Shown piece after piece: positions 44,389 to 52,207 of a DNA stretch of 64,000 bases. The position numbers were made by a program, and so were the translations under genes. The DNA lies in contig NZ_BMDJ01000010.1 of assembly GCF_014635725.1 (NCBI RefSeq), forward strand, positions 1 to 64,000, in the 5' to 3' direction. Numbering within the stretch: the first letter of the stretch is position 1; every line of letters starts with the position of its first letter. The DNA is from Pedobacter mendelii (lineage in GTDB: Bacteria; Bacteroidota; Bacteroidia; Sphingobacteriales; Sphingobacteriaceae). The notes below the pieces were generated by a model. It was not told the origin of the DNA. It did not search any database and worked only from the letters and a program-made list of their open reading frames with translations.

Positions 44389-45258
44389 TTACTCTTCTAA
44401 ATAACCAAATTTCCCCTGGTTATAATCTGAAATTGCTTCGTTTATTTCTTCTTCCGTATTCATTAAAAATGGACCATATTGAGTAATAGGCTCATTAATT
44501 GGTTCACCGCTTAAAATTAATACAACGGAATTTTCCAAAGCTTTGATACTAATTTCGGTTCCTTCGTTTTTGAAGTAGATGAAATTATCAGCAGAAACGA
44601 TTTCGGTATTATTTATTTGTATGTTACCCTCAATTACTATGAAGCCGGTATTAAAGTTTGCCGAAAAGTTAAAATCAGCTTTTCCGCCTTTATTTAACCT
44701 TGCATTATACAATTCAATAGGAGTAAAAGTGCTTGCATTACCTTGAATGTTTTGGTAGTTACCAGCAATAATTTCAATCTTTCCACCATTTTCTGGTAAG
44801 TTAAAGCTGGCCATATCAGCCTGTTTTATTGCCTGATATTTTGGCTTACTCATTTTATCTTTAGCTGGTAAATTAACCCAAAGCTGTATCATTTGAAAAG
44901 GACCACCAGCTAAACTATAAGCTTCTTCGTGATATTCTTTATGCAAAATGCCACTTGCTGCTGTCATCCACTGTACATCCCCAGAATAAATAACACCGCT
45001 GTTTCCGGCACTATCATGATGAGCAACTGCCCCATGATAAGCAATGGTAACAGTTTCAAAACCACGATGCGGATGTACTCCTACTCCACGAGGCTCTTTC
45101 CTTGCAGAAAATTCTATTTTAGAGCCATAATCCATTAAAAAAAACGGATTCATATCAATTTTATATCCCTTGGGAAAAAAATTATGTACCCTAAAATCAT
45201 CGCCAACCATGTGTGGCGCCGGTGCTTTTAGTATTTTTGAGATTTGTTTAGTTTCCAT
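44389..45258 (-). CDS. pirin family protein
   Basis: A 289-residue bicupin protein. The pirin N-terminal domain carries the metal site in GVGVHPHRGFETVTIAYHG and VQWMTAASGILHKEYHEE (three His and a Glu); a pirin C-terminal domain follows. Some bacterial pirins are quercetin dioxygenases, others bind pyruvate dehydrogenase; the role here is open. It is followed at 44339-44360 by a weak hairpin (AGCCGGCA/TGTCGGCT). YceI lies upstream on the same strand with a 55-bp gap. Confidence 0.92.
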   Translation of the reverse strand: METKQISKILKAPAPHMVGDDFRVHNFFPKGYKIDMNPFFLMDYGSKIEFSARKEPRGVGVHPHRGFETVTIAYHGAVAHHDSAGNSGVIYSGDVQWMTAASGILHKEYHEEAYSLAGGPFQMIQLWVNLPAKDKMSKPKYQAIKQADMASFNLPENGGKIEIIAGNYQNIQGNASTFTPIELYNARLNKGGKADFNFSANFNTGFIVIEGNIQINNTEIVSADNFIYFKNEGTEISIKALENSVVLILSGEPINEPITQYGPFLMNTEEEINEAISDYNQGKFGYLEE

Positions 45259-45313
45259 TACCTTTTATAATTAAGGCAAGGGGTTTTGGGCATATAGAGC
45301 TATGCCCGAAACT

Positions 45314-45844
45314 CTATGCTTGTTTAACGAACTGTAATTCGCCTAAAATGCGTACTTCTTCGCTAACCATTACTCCGCCAGTTTCTAAGGCAGCATTCCA
45401 GGTTAAGCCAAAATCAGAACGATTAATTTTGCCGCTTAATGTGAAGCCTGCTTTAGTATTTCCCCATGGGTCAGTTGCTATACCACCAAACTCAGCAGTT
45501 AATTTCACTGATTTTGTTTCGCCTTTAATTGTCAAATCGCCTGTAACCAGGTAATCAACACCGTCTTTTTCAATTGATGAAGATTTAAATTCTATTGTCG
45601 AAAATTTTTCTGCATCGAAAAAATCACCACTTTTTAAATGATTATCCCTATCGGTGTTTCCTGTATCTAAAGAAGCAATTTCTCCGCTAAAGGCAATTTC
45701 TCCGTTTTCAAATTCATCACCTTCTGAAGTTAAATCTGCAGTGAAAGATTTTAAGCTACCGGTAACAGTAGTTATCATTAAGTGTTTTACTTTAAATTGT
45801 AATTCGCTGTGGGTTGGATCTAAAATCCATTTTGTAGTTGCCAT
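45314..45844 (-). CDS. YceI family protein
   Basis: A 176-residue lipocalin-like protein: KWILDPTHSELQFKVKHLMI at the start, then SGEIASLDTGNTDRDNHLKSGDFFDAEKF split by the family's conserved turn, and LTIKGETKSVKL. YceI proteins bind long amphipathic molecules such as polyisoprenoids. Many are periplasmic, but this one shows no signal peptide. The frame extends 16 codons upstream (to 45892), but MATTKWIL at 45844 is the family start. It is probably co-transcribed with the pirin gene. Confidence 0.88.
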   Translation of the reverse strand: MATTKWILDPTHSELQFKVKHLMITTVTGSLKSFTADLTSEGDEFENGEIAFSGEIASLDTGNTDRDNHLKSGDFFDAEKFSTIEFKSSSIEKDGVDYLVTGDLTIKGETKSVKLTAEFGGIATDPWGNTKAGFTLSGKINRSDFGLTWNAALETGGVMVSEEVRILGELQFVKQA

Positions 45845-45904
45845 AAATTTTATTTTTGAGGTGTTTAAAATAACAACACAAAAGTATAGCACAGATAAGA
45901 ATAT

Positions 45905-46000
45905 TGAATTGATGTATGGTAATTAAATGAGTGAATTTGAGAATGATAGATTGAATGTTATCAAACCTTATAACTCACTCAATCAAAATTCATACATTCA
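45905..46000. repeat. imperfect palindromic repeat (GAGTGAAT/ACTCACTCA)
   Basis: TTGATGTATGGTAATTAAATGAGTGAATTT at the left and AACTCACTCAATCAAAATTCATACATTC at the right are imperfect reverse complements around about 35 nt. Such ATGAGTGA-rich units occur between genes in this phylum. No gene is seen here. Confidence 0.4.
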
Positions 46001-46004
46001 AAAT

Positions 46005-46595
46005 TTATGAAGGCCTGAAGTGTTTATTTGCCAATTCTTTTCGAACTCGGCTTAATGATTCTGGGGTTATACCTAGATAGGATGCAATCATCCATTGCGG
46101 AACGCGTAGGGTAAGGCTTGGGTAAAGCTTTATGAAATCAAGATATCTATCTTCTGCCGTTGCACTCAAAAGCATATTTATTCTTTTTTGCATAAAACGG
46201 ATAGAATTATGAAGCATGTTTACATTTAATGCTAATAAGCATGGAACCTTTCGCGATGCCTCACTCATAAAATTATCAGGAAATATAACACATTCCGTAG
46301 TTTCAATTGCTTCGATAAAAAAATCTGATGGCTCTTCATGCATTTGGTTTCTATCGGCAATAAACCAGTTTTCTGGAGCGAACTGAAGAATGTGTTCTTT
46401 GCCTTTAGTATCAATAGAATAAGAACGAAGCAAGCCTTTTCCTACAAAAAAGCCATATTTAAGCATATCGCCTTTGTATTGCAAAATTTCGTTTTTATCG
46501 AATTTTTTTACTTTTAATGTAGATGAAATGCTATCAAATTGCTCATCAGTTATCTCTATTTTAGATTGAAAATAATTTTTAAACTGATTGATCAT
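46005..46595 (-). CDS. Crp/Fnr family transcriptional regulator
   Basis: A 196-residue regulator with an N-terminal cyclic-nucleotide-binding-type beta roll (about 10-120; FDKNEILQYKGDMLKYGFFVGKG in outline) and a C-terminal winged helix with SYLGITPESLSRVRKEL as recognition helix. It lacks the N-terminal Cys cluster of FNR and the cAMP-contact Arg-Ser pair of CRP, so the effector is unknown. Such regulators in Bacteroidota often respond to redox or metal state. The FeoB-associated small gene ends 11 bp upstream of its start, so both may share a transcript. Confidence 0.9.
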   Translation of the reverse strand: MINQFKNYFQSKIEITDEQFDSISSTLKVKKFDKNEILQYKGDMLKYGFFVGKGLLRSYSIDTKGKEHILQFAPENWFIADRNQMHEEPSDFFIEAIETTECVIFPDNFMSEASRKVPCLLALNVNMLHNSIRFMQKRINMLLSATAEDRYLDFIKLYPSLTLRVPQWMIASYLGITPESLSRVRKELANKHFRPS

Positions 46596-46606
46596 AAGTA
46601 GTGGTA

Positions 46607-46765
46607 TTATTTTTTTATGGGTTTGATATCAGAAAAATCAACCCCACACTTACAGTTGCCACCGCAACCATCCTTTTTAACCTGTACAGATTTGTAAACC
46701 AAACGGGCAACATAAATTAATGCAACTGCAAAAAGCAAAAAGACTAAAATTGTTTGCGTGTTCAT
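46607..46765 (-). CDS. FeoB-associated Cys-rich membrane protein, 52 aa
   Basis: A small gene from ATG 46765 to TAA 46607-46609. It codes for one N-terminal helix (about 5-23, ILVFLLFAVALIYVARLVY) and a cytoplasmic Cys cluster (GCGGNCKCG: Cys34, 38, 40), the layout of the FeoB_associated family (about 50 residues, helix plus C-G-G-x-C-x-C). These proteins usually accompany ferrous iron transporter FeoB, sometimes as its C-terminal part. No feoA or feoB is in the window. Its position just upstream of a Crp/Fnr gene suggests iron- or redox-linked control. Confidence 0.72.
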   Translation of the reverse strand: MNTQTILVFLLFAVALIYVARLVYKSVQVKKDGCGGNCKCGVDFSDIKPIKK

Positions 46766-46838
46766 AAAACAAATATAAGTTGCTTTTACACTTTTGAGTT
46801 CAGTTGAATGTAAATTATTGGATTTCTATCAATATTTA

Positions 46839-46971
46839 ACCGCAAAATACACAAAGGTTTTCGCTAAGAAGCGCTAAGTTTAATGGATATTTTTTACCAA
46901 ATTTATATATAGGAATAAAGCTATTAAGATACTTTGTGTACTCTGCGCTATAGCATTGAGTGCTTTGCGGT
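46839..46971. repeat. ACCGCAAA...TTTGCGGT intergenic repeat
   Basis: The region is bounded by inverted ACCGCAAA (46839-46846) and TTTGCGGT (46964-46971) and contains further paired parts (TACACAAAGG / CTTTGTGTA; GCGCTAAG / CTCTGCGC). A relative is at 59647-59732. It sits in the 217-bp gap between the FeoB-associated gene and the ATP-grasp gene and could fold into a long imperfect hairpin. Confidence 0.65.
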
Positions 46972-46982
46972 CAAAAGAAAAG

Positions 46983-48170
46983 TTATTCTTCCATAAAACC
47001 AACGGTGCCACCAACCCAATTAAAATCGGCATTGTATCTTACACCAATCATTTTACCTTTACTTAACCGGGCTAAATTGGTGCAAAGTTGTGGCTGACCA
47101 CCATCTGGCCATAAATACATCATCCTAATTTCTACTTTTACACCACCATCCGGAGATTGAACTACTGCTTCGTAATTTACTTTTCTTTGTAAAATCCAAT
47201 TTTCAGGGTCAGAGATTTTATTTATATCTGCTTCCGTTACATCGATAATTACACCCATACCTGCAAATGAAAATAAAGGTTTTAGCACATAATTTTCCAA
47301 ATCAGCAGGAATCTCTGTAATCTCATTTAAAAATCTGGTTTCTGGTACAAATTCGCTTTTAAGAAATGGCATGGTGTATTTGCTAATTCTGTAAAACCAA
47401 TTTGGATGCGTTACCCATTCTATTTCCAATTTATCACGCGGGTCGAAACTATTTTTAAAAATATCTTCGTTATCAGCAACTTCATCAAAAATTAACCGAT
47501 TGTATATTCGCTTCAGTTGAATGAGTTTTCCATTTTCCTCGTAAAATAGTTTATTATCAACTTTTTTAATATCCTCCAAGGCAAGGATTTTAATGCCAAG
47601 CATCTTTTGGGTTACAAAGAAATCGATAGCAGTTTTTTGGTTTAATGCATCAACATCCATTATTGCAACTTCATATGGTTGATGCTTGCCTATGATAACT
47701 TCTTTAAAAAGTTTGATGTATTTTTCTTCATCAAAACCACTTAAAAAATGGTTTGTAGAATTATCAATGTCAAAACATTTTCGAAAAGTATTCGCTAAAT
47801 GTATTTGAAAAGCATAAAGTGATGGAAATCCCTGCATTTCAATCAGCATTGGCGATAATTCACCAGCTTCGTTTTTGCAAATTCCAAAATCAAAAGTTAA
47901 AAAATGTGGTTGTTTATTTTCATTTGGAACATTCCAGTTTGATGGTATAGATTTTTGAGTTAATTCCTTAAAATTTGGTTGTTTTATCAGCTCTATAATT
48001 TCCTTACCCGCTGTAATTAGTTTTTCTTTTAAAGCTTTAGGTACAAATACAGGTGTTTCTGCAACTCGAAATGGAATTTCTTTAAAGCCGCTTTCTAATT
48101 CATTTATGAAGTTTTTATACTTTTCTGTAGTAAATTGCTGGTTGTACTTTTGGCGTTGAGCAGGTATCAT
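46983..48170 (-). CDS. ATP-grasp-like ligase, last gene of the amidoligase cluster
   Basis: A 395-residue soluble protein. The C-terminal half looks like an ATP-grasp nucleotide site: YVLKPLFSFAGMGVIIDV (Lys and Gly-rich loop, about 280-300), WILQRKVNYEA (hinge), VEIRMMYLW (metal-ligand Glu and Arg), then NLARLSKGKMIGVRYN. The N-terminal half (FLTFDFGICKNEAGELSPMLIEMQG) is unlike standard ATP-grasp lids. ATP-grasp enzymes join a carboxylate to an amine through an acyl phosphate. I start at ATG 48170; the longer frame uses a TTG at 48197 that lies inside a terminator arm. Substrate unknown. Confidence 0.65.
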   Translation of the reverse strand: MIPAQRQKYNQQFTTEKYKNFINELESGFKEIPFRVAETPVFVPKALKEKLITAGKEIIELIKQPNFKELTQKSIPSNWNVPNENKQPHFLTFDFGICKNEAGELSPMLIEMQGFPSLYAFQIHLANTFRKCFDIDNSTNHFLSGFDEEKYIKLFKEVIIGKHQPYEVAIMDVDALNQKTAIDFFVTQKMLGIKILALEDIKKVDNKLFYEENGKLIQLKRIYNRLIFDEVADNEDIFKNSFDPRDKLEIEWVTHPNWFYRISKYTMPFLKSEFVPETRFLNEITEIPADLENYVLKPLFSFAGMGVIIDVTEADINKISDPENWILQRKVNYEAVVQSPDGGVKVEIRMMYLWPDGGQPQLCTNLARLSKGKMIGVRYNADFNWVGGTVGFMEE

Positions 48171-48189
48171 AATATTCGGTTTATAAAAA

Positions 48190-48222
48190 ATGAGCAAATT
48201 AAAATAAATCTAACTTGCTCAT
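48190..48222 (-). terminator. terminator inside the amidoligase cluster
   Basis: On the minus strand ATGAGCAA and TTGCTCAT form an 8-bp stem with a 17-nt loop and run into six T. It lies between the amidotransferase gene (ends 48254) and the last ATP-grasp gene (starts 48170), so the last gene may receive less transcript. Confidence 0.65.
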
Positions 48223-48253
48223 CAATAGTTCAATTTTAGTTATGAATTCGGGC

Positions 48254-49081
48254 TTATGCTTCTTGTAAATTTCCTATTGCTTTGTTTAAGAAGTTAGGAA
48301 GAATAACGCTTTGAGTTAGTACAATTCTAGTTGGATCATCCAAACTATTTAACATGTCTAAATATTTTTGTTCTCCATGCAAATATATAATTGCTTTCTT
48401 CTTTTCATCTTGCAGCAAATACATTTTCATACCAATGGGGTCTGCTTCTGGATGGAATTGCGTACCTATAATTTCATCAGTAAAGCGGATAGACATCATA
48501 CAGCGTTCTAAATCAACATGTTTTCGTTCTTTTTCTATTGCCAATAGCTTAGCGCCTTTAGCTTCAAAAGCTGCAAAATCGGGTTCGATTACCTGCCAAT
48601 CTCTGCTATCTACAGAAAAAAACGGGTTTGTAATGCCTTCAAAAATTTGCTCTTTTTCACCATCATCAGTTAATGTAATTGGAAAAATTCCAAAAGCATT
48701 AGAACGCCTTTCGGTTACGTTTCCCAACTCAAATTTTCTGCAAGCCAGCTGGAATGAATGGCAGATGAGAAAGGCATATTTTTTCTGATCGTCGTTACTA
48801 AGATTGAAAGCTTCTATTTCATTAAGAAGATTAAAAAACTCATTTTCCCATTGTTCGCCTTTACTTGCAATTGGACTTCCCGGACCACCACTCGAAATGT
48901 AAGCATCATACTCAAGTCCTGGAATTTCTCCTTTCTGCCTTAAGTCAAAAATATCGAAAGAAAGATTAATGTTATGATCTTTGCCAAACCGGGATAAAAT
49001 TTCCTGAATTCCTCGCATACCCTGATTTGGAGCGCCGTTATTCATGTCAATAACGGCGACCTTTAAACTGCTTTTATCCAT
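48254..49081 (-). CDS. class I glutamine amidotransferase-like protein
   Basis: A 275-residue protein with an intact GATase-I triad: the nucleophile Cys107 (FLICHSFQLAC), His210 and Glu212 (GTQFHPEAD). The oxyanion loop SSGGPGSP is near residue 63. The nucleophile elbow is CHSFQ where the usual form is CxGHQ, so the family is divergent. Such domains release ammonia from glutamine for a partner synthetase, or hydrolyse gamma-glutamyl amides. It starts 7 bp after the GCS2 gene, hence is almost certainly co-translated with it. Confidence 0.85.
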   Translation of the reverse strand: MDKSSLKVAVIDMNNGAPNQGMRGIQEILSRFGKDHNINLSFDIFDLRQKGEIPGLEYDAYISSGGPGSPIASKGEQWENEFFNLLNEIEAFNLSNDDQKKYAFLICHSFQLACRKFELGNVTERRSNAFGIFPITLTDDGEKEQIFEGITNPFFSVDSRDWQVIEPDFAAFEAKGAKLLAIEKERKHVDLERCMMSIRFTDEIIGTQFHPEADPIGMKMYLLQDEKKKAIIYLHGEQKYLDMLNSLDDPTRIVLTQSVILPNFLNKAIGNLQEA

Positions 49082-49088
49082 TGTAAAA

Positions 49089-50189
49089 TTACTTAGCGCC
49101 TATAAGTGTTTGAGTAGTAATGTAATCTACTACCGATTCAAAGTTACCAGTTTGTGCGTAAACCGCCAACTGCCTATCTGCACCTGTGCCATGTTCTAGT
49201 ATTTTATGGACGTAATTTAAGTCATTTCTACATCCCAAATCATCCACAACATCATCTACAAAATCTAATAATTCTAAAACTAAGTTTCGGCAATTCACTT
49301 CCATCTCTTTACCAAAATCGATTAAATTTCCATCAATTCCGTAACGAGCCGCACGCCATTTATTTTCATTAATCAAGGCTCTTGAATAACTTATAAATTC
49401 CATGTTTTGCAAACGAAGTTTATACAATTTAGCACATAAAGCTTGGAATAAAGCTGTAAAAGCCATGGTTTCATCAATTAACATCGGGCAATCGCAAATA
49501 CGAAATTCTACCGTATCAAAGAATGGATGTACGCGAATATCCCACCAAATTTTCTTTGCATTATCCATGCAATTGGTTTTAATAAGGAGTTTTACGTAAT
49601 TGTCGTAATCTTCAATACTGTTAAAAATATCAGGAATGCCTGTACGTGGAAACTTATCGAAAATTTTAGTTCTGAACGATTTGTAACCGGTGTTTCTTGA
49701 CTCCCAAAAAGGAGAATTGGTTGACAATGCAAATACATGTGGTAAGAAATATCGTACCTGATTTGCAATGTGAATAGCCAATTCACGAGATTGAAAACCA
49801 ACATGAACATGTAAACCAAAAATTAAATTTGAACGGGCTGCTTCCTGCAACTCATTTACAATTTCGTTATAACGGGGATGTTCTGTTATTAACTGTTTTT
49901 CCCAATGTGAAAAAGGGTGTGTGCCTGCAGCGCCAATTCTTAAACCTTGCTCTCCTGCAAGTTGCGAAACGGTGTATCGTAATTGAGAAATTTCTTTACG
50001 GGCTTCTTCTGTTGTCCTGCAAATACCTGTTCCAACTTCTACAACAGCTTGATGCATTTCTGCCTTAACCTGATCTTTATGTATTTTTTGTGCGGCCTCA
50101 ACAATTTTTTGGTCATGCGAAGTAAGCTCCCTGGTAACGGGATCAATTACCATGTATTCTTCCTCTATACCAAGCGTGAATTCATTCAT
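49089..50189 (-). CDS. GCS2-type carboxylate-amine ligase (YbdK-like)
   Basis: A 366-residue protein of the glutamate-cysteine ligase type 2 family: TLGIEEEYMVIDPVTREL at the start (metal-binding Glu residues), AEMHQAVVEVGTGIC, GAAGTHPFSHW, and FGLHVHVGF; WDIRVHPFFDTVEFRICDCP carries the ATP-site Arg. Family members join an amino group to glutamate's (or another acid's) carboxylate at ATP cost. The E. coli relative YbdK has weak gamma-glutamylcysteine activity. Here it lies between an ATP-grasp and an amidotransferase gene with gaps of 27 and 7 bp, so it likely acts in a multi-step amide pathway. Confidence 0.9.
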   Translation of the reverse strand: MNEFTLGIEEEYMVIDPVTRELTSHDQKIVEAAQKIHKDQVKAEMHQAVVEVGTGICRTTEEARKEISQLRYTVSQLAGEQGLRIGAAGTHPFSHWEKQLITEHPRYNEIVNELQEAARSNLIFGLHVHVGFQSRELAIHIANQVRYFLPHVFALSTNSPFWESRNTGYKSFRTKIFDKFPRTGIPDIFNSIEDYDNYVKLLIKTNCMDNAKKIWWDIRVHPFFDTVEFRICDCPMLIDETMAFTALFQALCAKLYKLRLQNMEFISYSRALINENKWRAARYGIDGNLIDFGKEMEVNCRNLVLELLDFVDDVVDDLGCRNDLNYVHKILEHGTGADRQLAVYAQTGNFESVVDYITTQTLIGAK

Positions 50190-50216
50190 TTTAGTGATAT
50201 TTGGTTAAAATCCCTT

Positions 50217-51272
50217 TTATTTTTTTGGTGCTTTTTTAGCTGGTGCAGCTTTTGGCTTTTCAGGCGCTTTCTCTGCTTTTACTTTTGGTTCTGCCTTTAC
50301 CTTTGGTTCTGCTTTTGCAATTAATGGTCTGCCAGCTACTGAAGCTTTTATGTATTCCCCCCAAGTTAAGTTGTCTTGACCAGGTTTTTGTGCTTTTGCT
50401 CTCTCAATGGCATAGTTTGCGGTTGTTTCTACTACCCAATCAAAATTTTCTTGACCAACGCTTTTAATATCTGCATCAGGCGCAGGGTTGCAGAAATCGA
50501 TAGCAATTGGAATACCATCTCTCACCGCAAATTCTACTGTATTAAAGTCATAACCTAAATATTGGCACAATTTCAATGTATACTCTTCAACAGTTTTTAG
50601 CAATTTTGGGTCTGGACTTTTACCATCTACTGCGTAACGTAAATGATGTGGGTTGCGAGGCTCGTATTGCATAATGCGCACATGCTTTCCACCAATGCAG
50701 TAACACCTAAAATATTCATCAAAAATGATTTCTTCCTGCAAAAGCATTACTAACTGCTCGGTTCCGGCATGTTTATCAAAAAAATCTTCCTTATCATGAA
50801 GTTTGTAAACATCTCTCCATCCACCGCCATCATAAGGTTTCATATAAGCAGGAAAACCAGTATATTCAAAAATGGCATCCCAGTTTAAAGGCATTGTTAA
50901 ATTAGAAAACGATTCGCCTGTTGTACCTGTTGGATGTTGTCTTGATGGAATTAACGCAGTTTTAGGTACCGGCACACCGATTTGTTCGGCTAAAGCATTA
51001 TTAAAAAATTTTTCATCGGCACTCCACCAAAATGGGTTATTGATAACAGCAGTTCCGGTAATAGCCGCATTTTTTAATGATGCACGATAAAAGGGCACAT
51101 CTTGAGAAATGCGATCGATAATTACAGCGTAATCTAATGGTGAATTTTGAAGTATTTTTTCTATTTGAACAGGTTCGGCGGTAATGCCTTTTTCTGCTTT
51201 TTGATTGATTCTCTCTACTACGGCTTCAGGAAAGGAGCGTTCCTGGCCAAATAAAATACCTATTTTTTTCAT
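50217..51272 (-). CDS. RimK-like ATP-grasp ligase with a basic Ala/Pro/Lys tail
   Basis: A 351-residue protein. The ATP-grasp core (about 95-290) shows FPAYMKPYDGGGWRDVYKL (Lys and Gly-rich loop), LLQEEIIFDEYFRCYCIGG (hinge and lid), and the metal-binding NTVEFAVRDGIPIAIDFCNPAPD. The last 35 residues are an unusual tail built on AEPKVKAEPKVKAE and ending KKAPKK, disordered and strongly basic. Tails of this kind suggest contact with nucleic acid, membrane or a partner; this is inference. It precedes the GCS2 gene by 27 bp. Confidence 0.85.
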   Translation of the reverse strand: MKKIGILFGQERSFPEAVVERINQKAEKGITAEPVQIEKILQNSPLDYAVIIDRISQDVPFYRASLKNAAITGTAVINNPFWWSADEKFFNNALAEQIGVPVPKTALIPSRQHPTGTTGESFSNLTMPLNWDAIFEYTGFPAYMKPYDGGGWRDVYKLHDKEDFFDKHAGTEQLVMLLQEEIIFDEYFRCYCIGGKHVRIMQYEPRNPHHLRYAVDGKSPDPKLLKTVEEYTLKLCQYLGYDFNTVEFAVRDGIPIAIDFCNPAPDADIKSVGQENFDWVVETTANYAIERAKAQKPGQDNLTWGEYIKASVAGRPLIAKAEPKVKAEPKVKAEKAPEKPKAAPAKKAPKK

Positions 51273-51294
51273 AAGTTTTAATTGTTTTTTAATT

Positions 51295-51324
51295 CGTTTT
51301 TCGAATAACGAGCAACGAAAAACG
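51295..51324. repeat. CGTTTTTCG/CGAAAAACG inverted repeat
   Basis: A perfect 9-bp inverted repeat with 12-nt spacer sits in the 60-bp gap between the first esterase and the ATP-grasp gene. TTCGAATAACGAGCAACGAA-type sequence is a common small intergenic repeat in this group. There is no T run for termination. Confidence 0.45.
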
Positions 51325-51332
51325 TTTATTTT

Positions 51333-52040
51333 TTAAAGTTGTGCAATATAATTCGGGAACATTTCTCGCCATATTGGCCAATCATGATCGGCATTTTGTC
51401 TTACATCCAACCAATGATTAATCCCTTTTTGAGCTAAAATTTGCGACAGTCTTTCGTTTTCTGGGCGGCAAATATCTCTATCGGATGTGCCTAAAACTAT
51501 TTTCAAATAATGTAACTCTGGGTTGCTGTTGTTTAACAAATAATCCACAGGATTGTTAAAATAAACATCATCATTGTAAAACCCATCCATCTGGCCACTA
51601 ATATCAAATGCGCCACTCATGCTAAACATGTGACTAACCAACCAGGGATGCCTGAATGCAAAATTGGCAGCATGGTAACCTCCAAAACTGCAACCCGCAG
51701 TAATGATTTTGCTATGTCCGGTTTCATGTCTGGCTAAAGGGGCAACCTCCTCCAGCAGGTACTTATCATACCAAATATGATTTTTAACTCTATCTGCGGG
51801 ATGTACGCCTTTGTTATACCAGCTTAATTTATCAATACCATCCGGACAATAAATCTTAATTCGACCTTCATTTATAAATCCTTCTACAGAATCAATTAAT
51901 TTGAAGTCTTTAGTTTCGAAATATCTACCCATGCTTGTTGGGAACAGTAGAATAGGGATACCACCGTGACCAAAGATGAGCATGTCGATATCAGTACCTA
52001 AATTTGGGCTGTACCACTTTTTATGTTCTTCTTTAACCAT
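51333..52040 (-). CDS. alpha/beta-hydrolase esterase, first gene of the amidoligase cluster
   Basis: A 235-residue esterase-like protein. The nucleophile elbow GCSFGG places Ser118; DRDICR and the terminal NADHDWPIW give plausible Asp and His (about 187 and 223). The family (putative esterase, COG4947-like) has no known substrate. It is cytoplasmic, with no signal peptide. It opens the minus-strand cluster and is divergent from another esterase gene across a 152-bp gap. Confidence 0.85.
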   Translation of the reverse strand: MVKEEHKKWYSPNLGTDIDMLIFGHGGIPILLFPTSMGRYFETKDFKLIDSVEGFINEGRIKIYCPDGIDKLSWYNKGVHPADRVKNHIWYDKYLLEEVAPLARHETGHSKIITAGCSFGGYHAANFAFRHPWLVSHMFSMSGAFDISGQMDGFYNDDVYFNNPVDYLLNNSNPELHYLKIVLGTSDRDICRPENERLSQILAQKGINHWLDVRQNADHDWPIWREMFPNYIAQL

Positions 52041-52136
52041 AAATAAAATTTAATGTTTTAAGGTATAAATTAAATTTAATAAAATGAATCTAAATGCATC
52101 AAAATTATGCTTAATGTAAAAATTGATGGCTGCTAA

Positions 52137-52165
52137 TTGATAATTTATAAGGATTTGTACCTTTG
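52137..52165 (+). promoter_or_regulatory. promoter of the divergent esterase gene
   Basis: TTG (52137-52139), an 18-nt spacer and TACCTTTG (52158-52165) match the consensus. A start near 52171 would give a short leader that contains a small overlapping frame (52174-52233). Confidence 0.55.
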
Positions 52166-52207
52166 CAATAATTATGGCTATGCCTAATTTTAGTGAGTTT
52201 GAATATT

